DNA of 64,000 nucleotides from Lacrimispora amygdalina (GCF_900205965.1 NZ_OAOF01000001.1:248001-312000); one strand, 5' to 3'; shown: positions 8,492-17,270, counted from the stretch's first letter. The notes: generated from the sequence alone by a model not told the origin. Numbers and translations are program-made.

Positions 8492-10221
8492 CGAACCTCG
8501 CTTTCACTTCCTTCATATAACAGAGACTTGCACAGCTTTGTCAGCGTAGTCTTCGTTTCTGCAGTTGTCTCCCCCAGAAGTCCCGCAATTTCCTGAGCCA
8601 CCATCATCTGCTTATGAATTACTTTCTGAGCCAGATCAATCGTCTCCAGCTTCTTTTCGTATTCCTGCCTTGCCTGTTCCTCTTCCCTTGTAATATCGAT
8701 AAAGGTTGCCAGCACCACATCCTCATTGTTTACATAAACAATGTTCTGTAATGTTGAGATTCCGTATTCTCCATAAGTGACTTTCTTTCCGTGGATCTTC
8801 TGATGTGTGTCATAAACCCATTGAAAATCAGAAGTATCAATCAGCTCATACAGGTACATATCTAACGCTTCCTGCCTGGTCTTGCCGAAATACTTCTCTC
8901 CCACTGCCGAATATTCCAGAATCTTCATCTCTTTATCAACAATTAAAACAATATTGGGTGATGTTTCCATAACAAGATTGGATAAGGATTCCGCTTTTTC
9001 ATGCATGAATGGAATACACATGTTTAATTCCGCTTTTTTCTGAATAACTGCCACAGCCTTTTCCCTGCATGTGGAATAACCGCATGCTCCGCAGTTTAAC
9101 TCATCTTCCGGTCTCGTCTTGCCTGTCTTCTTTAATATCTCCTGAATCTGGCTCTCTGTCGGTATGATATCTCTTGGAGCACGGTTTAAAAAGTGTTTGC
9201 CAAATGTCAGCGTCTGAAAGATCTTCTGGATCTCTTCGTCAGGAACCGGCTCTTTTTCGATGGTCTCTTCCATGTCCAGTCTGATTTTAAATCTGGATAT
9301 GTGTTCATGGTCCGCCGCCGGTCCCTTGATGCAGCCTCCGGAGCACATGTTCATTTCAATGAAACACCCCGTAATATCTCCATGGAGCATGCTCTCACAA
9401 AGATCCATGCAATTGCGGCACCCGTGAACATAAAACTTCCGGTATCCATCCCGTTTTGCTTCCGTCGCCAGCACAGAGCTGACGATTCCACTGGTAACAG
9501 GATATAACCGGTTCACTTTGGGATTCATATGAACAAAAGGAACATCCTCACAATCCTCGATGGTAATTTCCTCTTGTGCAAGCCAGCCTTCTATATCATT
9601 AAAATTTAAGACAGCATCAATATAATCCCCATGCCTTAAATCCTCTGCTTCCTTCTTTTTCGCAATACAGGGACCTACAAATACTACCTTCGTATCCCTT
9701 CCAAATTCTTCCTTTAACATCTTTCCATGGGCCACCATGGGAGAAACTACCGGTGCCAGATGGGGAATCAGTTCCGGATAATAGATTTCGATTAAATCAT
9801 TGACACTGGGGCAGCAGGTTGTGATGATATTTTCCATCTTCCCCTCTTTTAAGAGTCTGGTATATTCTGCAGTCACCACCGCTGCGCCCTCCGAGGTTTC
9901 CCTTACATCGGTAAATCCCAGCTTTCTTAAGGCACCGTTCACCTGACCTGCAGTTTTATATTTTAACAGCCCCATATACGATGGAGCAAGAGATATCACC
10001 GTTTTATATCCTATATCAAGATACCCTTTGACCAGATCCAGATCACTGACAAGCGTTTTGGCAGACTGGGGACATACCTGCATGCATTTTCCGCATAAAA
10101 TGCACTTATCAGACATAATTTCTGCACGTTCATCTTTAATCATGACTGCTTTGACTTCACAGTTACGAACACATTTATAGCAGTGTTTACATTTGGTCGC
10201 CTTGAAATCAATGATTCCCAT
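8488..10221 (-). CDS. hydS: PAS-containing sensory [FeFe] hydrogenase (HydS, group C-like)
   Basis: This 577-residue protein joins a hydrogenase core to a sensory module. Residues 11-50 hold two [4Fe-4S] motifs (CKHCYKCVRNC, CILCGKCMQVC). H-cluster motifs follow: TTCCPS (C136, C137), GPCIAKK (C185) and MCSGGC (C293, C297). A further Fe-S domain has C377, C380, C385 and C402. A PAS domain spans about 415-510, then a coiled coil to about 565. That layout matches group C [FeFe] hydrogenases, thought to sense H2 or redox state rather than produce H2. The C-terminus couples directly to a PP2C phosphatase gene. ATG 10221 follows GGAGGCTTTAATC, two bases after the ferredoxin-like gene. Confidence 0.88.
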   Translation of the reverse strand: MGIIDFKATKCKHCYKCVRNCEVKAVMIKDERAEIMSDKCILCGKCMQVCPQSAKTLVSDLDLVKGYLDIGYKTVISLAPSYMGLLKYKTAGQVNGALRKLGFTDVRETSEGAAVVTAEYTRLLKEGKMENIITTCCPSVNDLIEIYYPELIPHLAPVVSPMVAHGKMLKEEFGRDTKVVFVGPCIAKKKEAEDLRHGDYIDAVLNFNDIEGWLAQEEITIEDCEDVPFVHMNPKVNRLYPVTSGIVSSVLATEAKRDGYRKFYVHGCRNCMDLCESMLHGDITGCFIEMNMCSGGCIKGPAADHEHISRFKIRLDMEETIEKEPVPDEEIQKIFQTLTFGKHFLNRAPRDIIPTESQIQEILKKTGKTRPEDELNCGACGYSTCREKAVAVIQKKAELNMCIPFMHEKAESLSNLVMETSPNIVLIVDKEMKILEYSAVGEKYFGKTRQEALDMYLYELIDTSDFQWVYDTHQKIHGKKVTYGEYGISTLQNIVYVNNEDVVLATFIDITREEEQARQEYEKKLETIDLAQKVIHKQMMVAQEIAGLLGETTAETKTTLTKLCKSLLYEGSESEVR

Positions 10222-10223
10222 GA

Positions 10224-10463
10224 TTAAAGCCTCCCCAGAATTTCTTTGTCAAAAAACTCCTTTGTATCTTCCGGTTTTAAGGAATAGATCTGACTGTCAA
10301 CCGTCACGCAGACTCCATTGACACAGTTCCCGCTGCAAAAGGAACCGTTTAAGTCAACCTGATCCTCCAGATGTTTCTCTCTCACCAGATTCTGAAGCTG
10401 GGCTATGATCTCTCTGGAACCTTTTAAATGGCATGCACTTCCTATGCATATAGTTACTCTCAT
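10224..10463 (-). CDS. Thioredoxin-like [2Fe-2S] ferredoxin, first gene of the sensory-hydrogenase operon
   Basis: The 79-residue protein is a lone thioredoxin-like [2Fe-2S] domain as found in NuoE/NuoF. Ligands are visible in CIGSAC (C6, C11) and SFCSGNC (C43, C47). It begins at ATG 10463 behind GGAGGGAGATTATTC and ends two bases before HydS. It probably passes electrons to or from HydS, or between HydS and the bifurcating hydrogenase; partner choice is inference. Confidence 0.85.
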   Translation of the reverse strand: MRVTICIGSACHLKGSREIIAQLQNLVREKHLEDQVDLNGSFCSGNCVNGVCVTVDSQIYSLKPEDTKEFFDKEILGRL

Positions 10464-10511
10464 GAATAATCTCCCTCCGAATAAATCCCTTGGTGAACTT
10501 CCTTTTCGACT

Positions 10512-10540
10512 ATTATCGCATATTGTTATATTTTTATCAA
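10512..10540 (-). promoter_or_regulatory. Probable sigma-A promoter of the sensory-hydrogenase operon
   Basis: On the minus strand TTGATA is followed after 17 bp by GATAAT, about 50 bp before the ferredoxin-like start codon. The spacing is ideal, and each box has one mismatch to consensus. Confidence 0.55.
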
Positions 10541-10568
10541 TACTTATTTACTGATTGGATGTATTTTT

Positions 10569-12320
10569 TCAAATACTGAAAAATATGGTTTTTAAAACCT
10601 CCTGCCTCTCAACATCTATCAGGCCGCAGGTATTTAACCGGAGCATGGGAATCACCGGGAGACTGGCAAATGCAAGCGTCATAAAGGGGTCAATTTCCTT
10701 TCCCACCCCCAGCAGTTGTGCCTGTTTTTTCAGTTCCTCCAGCCGTTCACCCACCCAGTCAGCAGGTTCCCTGCTCATCAGCCCTGCAATGGGCAGTGCC
10801 AGCTCGCCAAGGACCACTCCGCCTGCTGCAACTGCAATACCTCCCCGGTTTTTCCTGACAACATTTCCTGCAAGTGCCATATCCTGATCGTTAGTCCCTG
10901 CTATAATCAGATTGTGGGAATCATGGGCAATACTGGTCGCCACTGCTCCCTGCTTCAGCCCGTAACCGCCAAGAAACCCCAGACCGGTATGACCGGTATT
11001 ATGGTGGCGCTCAAAAACAGCCATCTTCACAATGTCCGCGGCTGCAAGAGCCTTCGGATCATCACTCAGTTTTTTCGTCCAGGAAACAAGCCTCTCTTTT
11101 GTAGTCAGCTCTCCGGGGATCAAACACAGGACTCTTATGGTATCCCCATCTTCGTTCAAGGCAAAGTCTTGTGGTACTATTTCTTTTAATCGGAAGGAAT
11201 CCCCTACTTTGTCCGGTAATACATTATTTTTTGAAGTTTCTGTCCCGGAGTTTTCTGTTAACCGTCCGTTCTCCGCTACCAGTTTCCCTTTCCGGTAGAC
11301 CTTGCTGACATTAAATTCTGCCAGATCTGAGACAACAATCAGATCAGCCTGGTATCCGGGTGCGATAGCACCAGCCTGATCCAGCCTGAAATACCGTGCA
11401 GCATGATAAGAAGCCATGATCACAGCATGCACCGGATCCGCCCCCAGTTTTATGGCTTTTCTTACAATATAATCCATATGGCCAAGCCTGGATAATTCTC
11501 CCGGATGCCTGTCATCGGTCACCAGCATGCAGCGGTGATAATAAGGCTCCTGAAACAAAGGCAGAAGCGCCTCCAGATTTCTGGCAGCAGTACCTTCCCT
11601 TATCATAACCCACTGGCCCCGCCTGATCTTCTCCACTGCCTCTTCCAGGAGAGAACACTCATGATCTGACCGGACACCGGCTGTGATATATGCATTCAAC
11701 TGCAGCCCGGTTAAAAAAGGTCCATGGCCGTCGATCATTCTCCCATGATCTGCGGCGCTGGTTATTTTTTCCATAATATTTGGTTCTGCCTGTATGGTAC
11801 CATGACAATCCATCAGTTCTGCAAGTCCAAGCACCCGTCTGTCCCTGTAAAAAGGAGCAAGATCATCTGCTGAAATAACAGCGCCGGATTCATCAAGCTT
11901 TGCTGCCGGAACACAGGAAGGGAGCATAAAGTATACGTCCAGATCAAGATCCTTTGTATGATCCATCATAAACCGGATTCCTTCTGCTCCCGCTACATTG
12001 GCAATCTCATGAGGATCCGTAACAACCGCGGAGGTTCCATGGGGTATGACCGTCTTTGCAAATTCCTCCGGAGACAGCATGGAGCTTTCCAGATGAATAT
12101 GTCCGTCTATCAGCCCCGGACAGACCACGTTACCGTTTAAATCTGTCTCTCTCTCCCCTTCATACGAACCGATTCCCACAATATATCCGTCCTCAATGGC
12201 GATATCACCATCCTCCAATTCTGAAGTAAATACATTCACCATTCTGGCATTCTTTAATACCAGCGAAGGCTTTTTCCTCCCTGACGCAGCATAAATCCGT
12301 TCCGCCAGCCTCTGATCCAT
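10569..12320 (-). CDS. ade: Adenine deaminase
   Basis: A 583-residue amidohydrolase of the bacterial AdeC family converts adenine to hypoxanthine and ammonia in purine salvage. Metal ligands appear in IDGHIHLESSM (H74, H76); downstream are VTDPHEIANV, a DDRHP segment and the C-terminal HDSHNLIIAGTND motif specific to adenine deaminases. Length is normal for the family. ATG 12320 follows AAAGGGGGAAGGGGC and lies 15 nt after the purine nucleoside phosphorylase stop, so the two salvage enzymes form one operon. Together they take adenosine or inosine-type nucleosides to hypoxanthine. The next gene downstream (10463) has its own promoter. Confidence 0.95.
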   Translation of the reverse strand: MDQRLAERIYAASGRKKPSLVLKNARMVNVFTSELEDGDIAIEDGYIVGIGSYEGERETDLNGNVVCPGLIDGHIHLESSMLSPEEFAKTVIPHGTSAVVTDPHEIANVAGAEGIRFMMDHTKDLDLDVYFMLPSCVPAAKLDESGAVISADDLAPFYRDRRVLGLAELMDCHGTIQAEPNIMEKITSAADHGRMIDGHGPFLTGLQLNAYITAGVRSDHECSLLEEAVEKIRRGQWVMIREGTAARNLEALLPLFQEPYYHRCMLVTDDRHPGELSRLGHMDYIVRKAIKLGADPVHAVIMASYHAARYFRLDQAGAIAPGYQADLIVVSDLAEFNVSKVYRKGKLVAENGRLTENSGTETSKNNVLPDKVGDSFRLKEIVPQDFALNEDGDTIRVLCLIPGELTTKERLVSWTKKLSDDPKALAAADIVKMAVFERHHNTGHTGLGFLGGYGLKQGAVATSIAHDSHNLIIAGTNDQDMALAGNVVRKNRGGIAVAAGGVVLGELALPIAGLMSREPADWVGERLEELKKQAQLLGVGKEIDPFMTLAFASLPVIPMLRLNTCGLIDVERQEVLKTIFFSI

Positions 12321-12335
12321 AAGCCCCTTCCCCCT

Positions 12336-13166
12336 TTATTTACCGGCAAGCTTCGTAATGGATGCCGTAATCAGTCTTTTAAACAGTGGTGCCACCCGGT
12401 CTGCTGTCTCCTGGACCTCCAGATGGCTTAAAGGCTGGTCGATAATCCCGCACGCCATATTCGTGATGCAGGAAATGCCGCATACTTTCATGCCCATATG
12501 GTTTGCAGCTACCGCCTCGCAGGCAGTGCTCATTCCAACCGCGTCTGCCCCCAGTATCCGGCACATCTGCACTTCAGCAGGTGATTCATACGCCGGTCCC
12601 GTCAGCTGTAAATAAATCCCCTCCTGGAGCTCAATTCCCTCTTCCCTGGCCGCTTCCTTAATTAAAGCTCTCAGTTCTTTACGGTAAATATCACTCATAT
12701 CCGGAAATCTGGTTCCCAGTTCCCCGATATTGGAGCCAATTAACGGAGAAGGAACAAACGTTGCGATATGATCACTCAGAAGCATAAAATCTCCTGGCTT
12801 AAATTCCTTGTTTACGCCGCCGCTGGCATTGGTTAAGAACAGGATTTTTGCTCCCATCAGCCCCATCAGCCGTGTGGGAAGCACCACATCTGTCATGGGA
12901 TAACCTTCATAATAATGGACACGTCCCTGCATGATCACCACAGGAACCTTATTTACATAACCAAAAATAAATCTCCCTTTATGTCCGGGTACTGTTGATA
13001 CCGGAAATCCTTCAATATCTTTATAATCTATGGTGGCAGTTACGTCAATCTCCTCTGCATATTCACCCAGTCCGGAACCAAGAATCAGGGCAACTTCGGG
13101 GATAAAATCCGTTTTCTCACGTACACTTTTTAAACAGCTTTGAAGCTTCTCATATACATCGTTCAT
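12336..13166 (-). CDS. punA: Purine nucleoside phosphorylase (PunA type)
   Basis: The 276-residue enzyme splits inosine, guanosine and deoxy forms into base and ribose-1-phosphate. It has ILGSGLGEYAE near residue 26, the GHKGRFIFG loop, MQGRVHYYEGY, LTNASGGVN and GMSTACEAVAA, all typical of trimeric PNP I. The start ATG 13166 (MNDVYEKL) has GGAGAAAAAATAAT in front; a 73-residue upstream extension of the same frame contains low-quality sequence that overlaps the divergent ABC leader region and is rejected. It is the first gene of a two-gene operon with adenine deaminase. Confidence 0.95.
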   Translation of the reverse strand: MNDVYEKLQSCLKSVREKTDFIPEVALILGSGLGEYAEEIDVTATIDYKDIEGFPVSTVPGHKGRFIFGYVNKVPVVIMQGRVHYYEGYPMTDVVLPTRLMGLMGAKILFLTNASGGVNKEFKPGDFMLLSDHIATFVPSPLIGSNIGELGTRFPDMSDIYRKELRALIKEAAREEGIELQEGIYLQLTGPAYESPAEVQMCRILGADAVGMSTACEAVAANHMGMKVCGISCITNMACGIIDQPLSHLEVQETADRVAPLFKRLITASITKLAGK

Positions 13167-13256
13167 ATTATTTTTTCTCCTTTCAAACTCCTTACAGAGT
13201 CTCTCCCTGCAGGTGCTACAAGTATAACACATTTCCACCTTGTTTCGCATAATATT

Positions 13257-13286
13257 TTGACAAACACAGCTGAAAAATGGTATAAT
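13257..13286 (+). promoter_or_regulatory. Strong sigma-A promoter of the ABC transporter leader
   Basis: Perfect TTGACA (13257-13262) and TATAAT (13281-13286) boxes are separated by 18 bp. Transcription should start near 13293, giving a leader of about 147 nt before the lipoprotein ATG. Confidence 0.85.
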
Positions 13287-13292
13287 TACCCT

Positions 13293-13382
13293 GTTCGTAC
13301 TAACCCGGAAGGATCCCTGACGGAGAAGGCGAGGAGAATACGTCAAACCGGAAATCCCATGCCTGTCGGCGTGGTTTTTTTT
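13293..13382 (+). ncRNA. Structured leader with terminator: candidate riboswitch (guanidine-IV-like?)
   Basis: Between the promoter and the ABC transporter lies a compact RNA. CCGG (13305-13308) can pair with CCGG (13348-13351), and GACG (13319-13322) with CGTC (13341-13344), leaving an asymmetric internal loop and an 18-nt apical loop. A terminator hairpin follows: CCATGCC/GGCGTGG around TGTC, with T8 at 13375-13382. AGGC in the first loop (13327-13330) can pair with GCCT in the terminator's 5' arm and loop (13361-13364), which would block termination. That is the logic of a transcriptional ON switch. The layout (hairpin with internal loop, loop contact to a terminator, NitT/TauT-type transporter downstream) recalls the mepA/guanidine-IV class as I remember it, but I cannot confirm the class by alignment. 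Confidence 0.6.
13357..13382 (+). terminator. Leader attenuator terminator
   Basis: A 7-bp stem (one U.G pair) with a four-base loop is followed by eight T residues, 57 nt before the coding start. It lies within the leader RNA and not at a gene end. Confidence 0.85.
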
Positions 13383-13439
13383 CATCTGTTTGCATGGTAA
13401 ACCAGTATAAAATGGTACGGACAGAAAGTGAGGATTATT

Positions 13440-14522
13440 ATGAAAAAAGTTTTATCTGCACTTGCTGCACTGGCAATAACTGCTGCAGTCCTAACCGGCT
13501 GTGCCAGAAACAATTCCCAGACCTCAGCACCTGCACAGGAAAGCACTACTGCAGTCCAGACTTCCAAAGAACAGGAAACTACTGCAGCATCGGAAACAGC
13601 CGCAAGTGACGAGGCCCAGTCAGACACTTATACCTTAAAAATTGGTTCTCTTAAAGGTCCTACTTCCATGGGGCTGGTGGGACTGATGGACAAGGCAAAA
13701 AAAGGCGAAACCCAGAACTCCTATGAATTTACCATGGTAACTGCTCCAGATGAGCTCCTGGGAAAATTAGTAAGCGGCGAATTAGATGTTGCTTTGATTC
13801 CTGCAAATATGGCGTCCATTCTTTACACAAAAACCAACCACAATATAACCGTTCTGGATATCAATACGCTGGGGGTCCTCTATGCCGTCTCCGCTGACGA
13901 TTCCATTCACACCACAGCAGATTTAAAGGGCAGGACCGTTTATTTAACAGGAAAAGGGACAACACCTGACTATGCTCTCGCCCATGTCCTGAAAGCCAAC
14001 GGACTGACCACTGACGATGTAAAGCTGGAGTATAAATCAGAAGCTGCAGAGGTAGCTGCCGTATTAAAAGAGAATCCAGATGCGGTCGGTCTTCTTCCAC
14101 AGCCTTTTGTTACAGCTGCCATGGCTCAGAATGATCAGCTGAAAATGGTACTTGATTTAACAAAAGAATGGGATTCCGCTGCAAAAGATGGAAGCGGCAG
14201 TCTGGTAACCGGAGTTACTGTCTGCAAAAATAATATATTAAAGGATCATCGGCAGGCAATTAACCAGTTCCTTGCCGATCATAAGGAATCAGCCGAATAT
14301 GTCAATAGCAATGTAAGTGAGGCTGCTGCTTTAGTTGCTGCTGCCGGAATTATTGAAAAAGCCCCTGTTGCCGAAAAAGCCATTCCCTACTGCAGCATTA
14401 CCTATATAGATGGGAATAAGATGAAATCCATGTTAAGCGGATATCTAAATGTACTTTTTGAAATGGAACCGCAGACAGTCGGAGGAGCGCTTCCCGGAGA
14501 TGACTTCTACTATCTGCAGTAA
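13440..14522 (+). CDS. ABC transporter substrate-binding lipoprotein (NitT/TauT type)
   Basis: The 360-residue product starts with a lipoprotein signal (MKKVLSALAALAITAA) and lipobox LTGC (C21), then a Ser/Thr/Glu-rich linker to about residue 65, and a two-lobed binding domain of the NMT1/TauA type. The domain opens with KIGSLKGPTSMGLVGLMDK and contains LVSGELDVALIPANMA. It would capture a small solute outside the membrane. ATG 13440 is preferred to GTG 13428 because the GTGAGG at 13428 can act as the ribosome site. It is the first of three transporter genes behind a terminator-controlled leader; if that leader is a guanidine riboswitch, the substrate would be guanidine-related, which is inference. 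Confidence 0.85.
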   Translation: MKKVLSALAALAITAAVLTGCARNNSQTSAPAQESTTAVQTSKEQETTAASETAASDEAQSDTYTLKIGSLKGPTSMGLVGLMDKAKKGETQNSYEFTMVTAPDELLGKLVSGELDVALIPANMASILYTKTNHNITVLDINTLGVLYAVSADDSIHTTADLKGRTVYLTGKGTTPDYALAHVLKANGLTTDDVKLEYKSEAAEVAAVLKENPDAVGLLPQPFVTAAMAQNDQLKMVLDLTKEWDSAAKDGSGSLVTGVTVCKNNILKDHRQAINQFLADHKESAEYVNSNVSEAAALVAAAGIIEKAPVAEKAIPYCSITYIDGNKMKSMLSGYLNVLFEMEPQTVGGALPGDDFYYLQ

Positions 14523-14546
14523 ATATACCCCTAAGGAGACCCGATT

Positions 14547-15332
14547 ATGAAAGCAGGTATCTTCCCGTTCAAGAAACCCGGAATCATCTTATTCTGGCTT
14601 TTGGTATGGCAGGCCGCCAGTATGGCAGTACACAACAACATCATACTGGTTGGTCCGCTGGAGGTTTTATCCGCTTTACTGCGCCAGGCCGGACTGCCGG
14701 ATTTCTGGAAAACCATCGGCTATTCCTTCGGTAAAATCAGCCTTGGATTTCTTATGGCTTTTATTGCTGGTATTTTTGCCGGAGGAGCTGCCTGCCGTTT
14801 TCCAATCATAGGGGACCTTTTATCACCGTTAATGGCTCTGATTAAGTCGGTTCCGGTTGCTTCCTTCGTCATACTGGCACTGATCTGGGCTGGATCTGAA
14901 AATCTTTCTGTAATCATCGGGTTTCTGGTTGTTTTTCCCATGATCTATATTCAGACCATTGCAGGAATCGAAAGCACGGACCCGCATCTGCTTGAGATGG
15001 CTAAGGTATTTCAGATGTCAGAACTGAAGAAATTCTTTTACCTTTACCGTCCGGCACTGCTTCCCTATCTGGCAGCGGGCAGCCGTGTAGCACTGGGAAT
15101 GAGCTGGAAATCCGGAATTGCTGCAGAAGTAATTGGTGTTCCTCTTCACTCTATCGGGGAAAAGCCCTATCTTGCAAAGATCTATTTAAGTACTGCAGAC
15201 TTATTCGCCTGGACACTGGTAATTATTCTGCTCAGCATGCTTTTTGAAACGATTTTCCTATGGCTTTTAAATCTGGCATCCCCCGGCATCAGACGCAAAA
15301 AAAGAGAGGGGGGATCTGTGTGGAACTCCTGA
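14547..15332 (+). CDS. ABC transporter permease (NitT/TauT/SsuC type)
   Basis: A 261-residue inner-membrane permease with about six hydrophobic segments, beginning at the first helix near residues 9-28. The cytoplasmic coupling segment is visible in the second half (EMAKVFQMSELKKFFYLYRP, around 150-170), as in binding-protein-dependent permeases. ATG 14547 follows AAGGAGACCCGATT. It follows the lipoprotein by 24 nt and overlaps the ATPase gene, so the three are one importer. Direction of transport follows from the binding protein. Confidence 0.88.
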   Translation: MKAGIFPFKKPGIILFWLLVWQAASMAVHNNIILVGPLEVLSALLRQAGLPDFWKTIGYSFGKISLGFLMAFIAGIFAGGAACRFPIIGDLLSPLMALIKSVPVASFVILALIWAGSENLSVIIGFLVVFPMIYIQTIAGIESTDPHLLEMAKVFQMSELKKFFYLYRPALLPYLAAGSRVALGMSWKSGIAAEVIGVPLHSIGEKPYLAKIYLSTADLFAWTLVIILLSMLFETIFLWLLNLASPGIRRKKREGGSVWNS

Positions 15333-15895
15333 TCAGACAGCTGTCAAAGTCCTTTGACGGTCAAACTGTACTGAACCATGTAAATCTCCATCTGGTTTCA
15401 GGTAATATTTACTGCCTTATGGGACCTTCCGGCTCAGGCAAGACCACACTGTTTCATATCCTGCTGGGTCTCTTAAAAGCAGATTCAGGGAAAATAGAAG
15501 GTCTCAGGAAATCAAAAATTTCCGCTGTCTTTCAGGAACACCGGCTGTGTGAAGCATTTACTCCCATTGAAAACGTAACAATGGTAATGCCTCATTCTTC
15601 CGGAAATCATAAAAAAGCAAAGAACGCGCTGGTACGGCTTCTGCCTGCCGCCTGCCTTGACAGACCTGTGTCTGCCCTAAGCGGAGGAATGAAACGCCGT
15701 GTGGCTATTATACGGGCTCTTTTAGTACCATTTGACATTCTAATCATGGATGAACCATTTACAGGGCTTGATGAGGATACAAAACAAGAGGTGATTTCCT
15801 ATATAAAAGAACAATGCGAGGGGAAACTGGTTCTGATCAGCACCCATCAGGAAGAGGATGTAGAGCTGTTAAACGGAATTAAGATTCACTTATAA
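15320..15895 (+). CDS. ABC transporter ATP-binding protein (NitT/TauT type)
   Basis: The 191-residue ATPase contains Walker A GPSGSGKTT, a Q-loop region FQEHRLCE, the signature LSGGMKRRVAI, Walker B ILIMDEPFTGLD and the switch His in STHQE. It is a little short for the family (usually 240 or more), because the C-terminal tail is missing. I place the start at GTG 15320, six bases after GAGAGGGGGG and inside the permease's last codons (13-base overlap); an ATG at 15260 would put 20 unrelated residues before the conserved ELLIRQLSKSF. It energises the permease above. Confidence 0.88.
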   Translation: MELLIRQLSKSFDGQTVLNHVNLHLVSGNIYCLMGPSGSGKTTLFHILLGLLKADSGKIEGLRKSKISAVFQEHRLCEAFTPIENVTMVMPHSSGNHKKAKNALVRLLPAACLDRPVSALSGGMKRRVAIIRALLVPFDILIMDEPFTGLDEDTKQEVISYIKEQCEGKLVLISTHQEEDVELLNGIKIHL

Positions 15896-15898
15896 AAA

Positions 15899-15938
15899 CA
15901 AGGGGCTATAACCGAACTTACGGTTACGCCCCTTGCTT
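15899..15938. terminator. Convergent-gene terminator
   Basis: CAAGGGGC pairs with GCCCCTTG, with an inner AACCG/CGGTT stem. On the minus strand it is followed by TTTTTAT; it lies between the ABC ATPase and the lipoprotein gene, which converge. Confidence 0.8.
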
Positions 15939-15960
15939 CATTTAAAGACAGTATTAATCA

Positions 15961-16683
15961 TTATTTCAGTTTCAGTGAATCCAGAGCTGCCTCAATCTGT
16001 GCTTCTACACCGTTCTCGGTTGATCCCACTGTTCCGGCTGCACTGATGTAGGTCTTTGTGGCTGCATTGTAAGAACCGGAAATGGCATAATAACGAACCC
16101 CATCATCTGGTGTCTTATACCGGATCGCATACCGGAACGTCTGACTGCCATCACTGCCGTCCTTCACATCATAGCGTACAAATTCCATATCCTCACCGCG
16201 GCTGACTAACTTCTTATATTCATCCATCGTAGCGGGATAATCCTCACGGGCATCATCCGCATTATCTCCCTGTACATAGGTGATTTCCAGGTAATCATCG
16301 CCATTAGGAGAATTAATCGTTACCAGGTTTTCATCTGCATCTTCGTCAAGAGACCAGCCTTTTGGAGGCGTAATCTCGTATTTACCTGACTTTGGTGTAA
16401 ATGAGCCTTCCTTGATGTTACCTGCATCATTGGCTGTGATCGGCTGCGTTGCTTCTGTTGCTTCTTCCTCTGATGTATCCTCTTCTTCAGAAGTTTCCTG
16501 ATCTGAAGGATTGGTTACTTCTGCGTTAACCGCTGTGGTTTCTGGCGCAGCTTCTGTAGTGCCTGCCTCTGCCTGTGTCTCCTGCTTCGTATCAGCCTTT
16601 GTATTATTCTTTCCGCAGGCTGTTGCTGTCATCATCACTGCCATTGCAATGATAATCCCTGCAAAGATCTTGTTTTTTCTCAT
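15961..16683 (-). CDS. Hypothetical lipoprotein
   Basis: A 240-residue secreted protein with a lipoprotein signal and lipobox TATAC (C23), followed by an acidic Ala/Thr/Glu-rich linker to about residue 100 and then a compact domain from FTPKSGKYEITPPKGW to the end. That domain, with its predicted beta strands and the phrase ITYVQGD, recalls PsbP/DUF1795-like folds, but I do not recognise a family with certainty. ATG 16683 follows AAGGAGTGATTTT; the longer in-frame start at 16701 would put that site inside the gene. No operon partner is evident. Confidence 0.75.
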   Translation of the reverse strand: MRKNKIFAGIIIAMAVMMTATACGKNNTKADTKQETQAEAGTTEAAPETTAVNAEVTNPSDQETSEEEDTSEEEATEATQPITANDAGNIKEGSFTPKSGKYEITPPKGWSLDEDADENLVTINSPNGDDYLEITYVQGDNADDAREDYPATMDEYKKLVSRGEDMEFVRYDVKDGSDGSQTFRYAIRYKTPDDGVRYYAISGSYNAATKTYISAAGTVGSTENGVEAQIEAALDSLKLK

Positions 16684-16790
16684 AAAATCACTCCTTGTCA
16701 AACATTCTTATTGGTGACGTGGAGGATTATATCATGAACAACACCGAAAGTATAGCATTTTAAATGAACCGAAAGAATCACAATGAAATC

Positions 16791-17270
16791 TTAATAATTC
16801 TTCCATACTGCATCCGGATTTTCCATATTCAACAACTTTAATTTAATATCCAGTCCTCCGCCATATCCTACCAGGCGGTTGTCTGCGCCAACTACCCTGT
16901 GGCATGGAATTATTATGGAAATGGGGTTGCGGTTGTTGGCCATACCAACGGCACGGCAAGCCTTTGGATTCCCAATCTGGACTGCAATCTCTTTATAGCT
17001 TCTTGTCTGTCCCCAGGGAATGGTTGTGAGTGCATCCCATACCTTTTTCTGAAATGCCGTTCCCTCCGGCTTTAATGGCAAATCGAACTCCGTTCTTTCC
17101 CCTTTCAGATACTCTTTTAACTGGAGAACCGTTTTTTTCGTCAGCTCTGTGGCTTTGTGCTCTCCTTTTGGCGTACCTTCCGTTTTAAATTCCACTCCTA
17201 AAACCCATTTTTCATCACATATAATATGAATGGGGCCCAGTTCACTATTAAAAACATCCCAATATTTCAT
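16791..17270 (-). CDS. ogt: Methylated-DNA-protein-cysteine methyltransferase
   Basis: The 159-residue enzyme removes methyl groups from O6-methylguanine in DNA by irreversible transfer to its own Cys. The active-site motif IPCHRVVG gives C123; the upstream segment FQKKVWDAL and the arginine-finger region CRAVGMANNRNP are typical. Length suits an Ogt-type protein without an Ada domain. ATG 17270 follows AAAGGAGTATAC; a longer start at 17318 is unsupported. It is a single gene on the minus strand, with no clear partner. Confidence 0.92.
   Translation of the reverse strand: MKYWDVFNSELGPIHIICDEKWVLGVEFKTEGTPKGEHKATELTKKTVLQLKEYLKGERTEFDLPLKPEGTAFQKKVWDALTTIPWGQTRSYKEIAVQIGNPKACRAVGMANNRNPISIIIPCHRVVGADNRLVGYGGGLDIKLKLLNMENPDAVWKNY

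Noticed and set aside
12336..13385. Longer PNP start at 13385
   Set aside because: The extra 73 residues have no ribosome site, run through the ABC leader and promoter region, and do not resemble PNP.
13140..13400. Open frame on the plus strand over the PNP start and ABC leader
   Set aside because: No ribosome site, and it overlaps a strong promoter, hairpins and a terminator.
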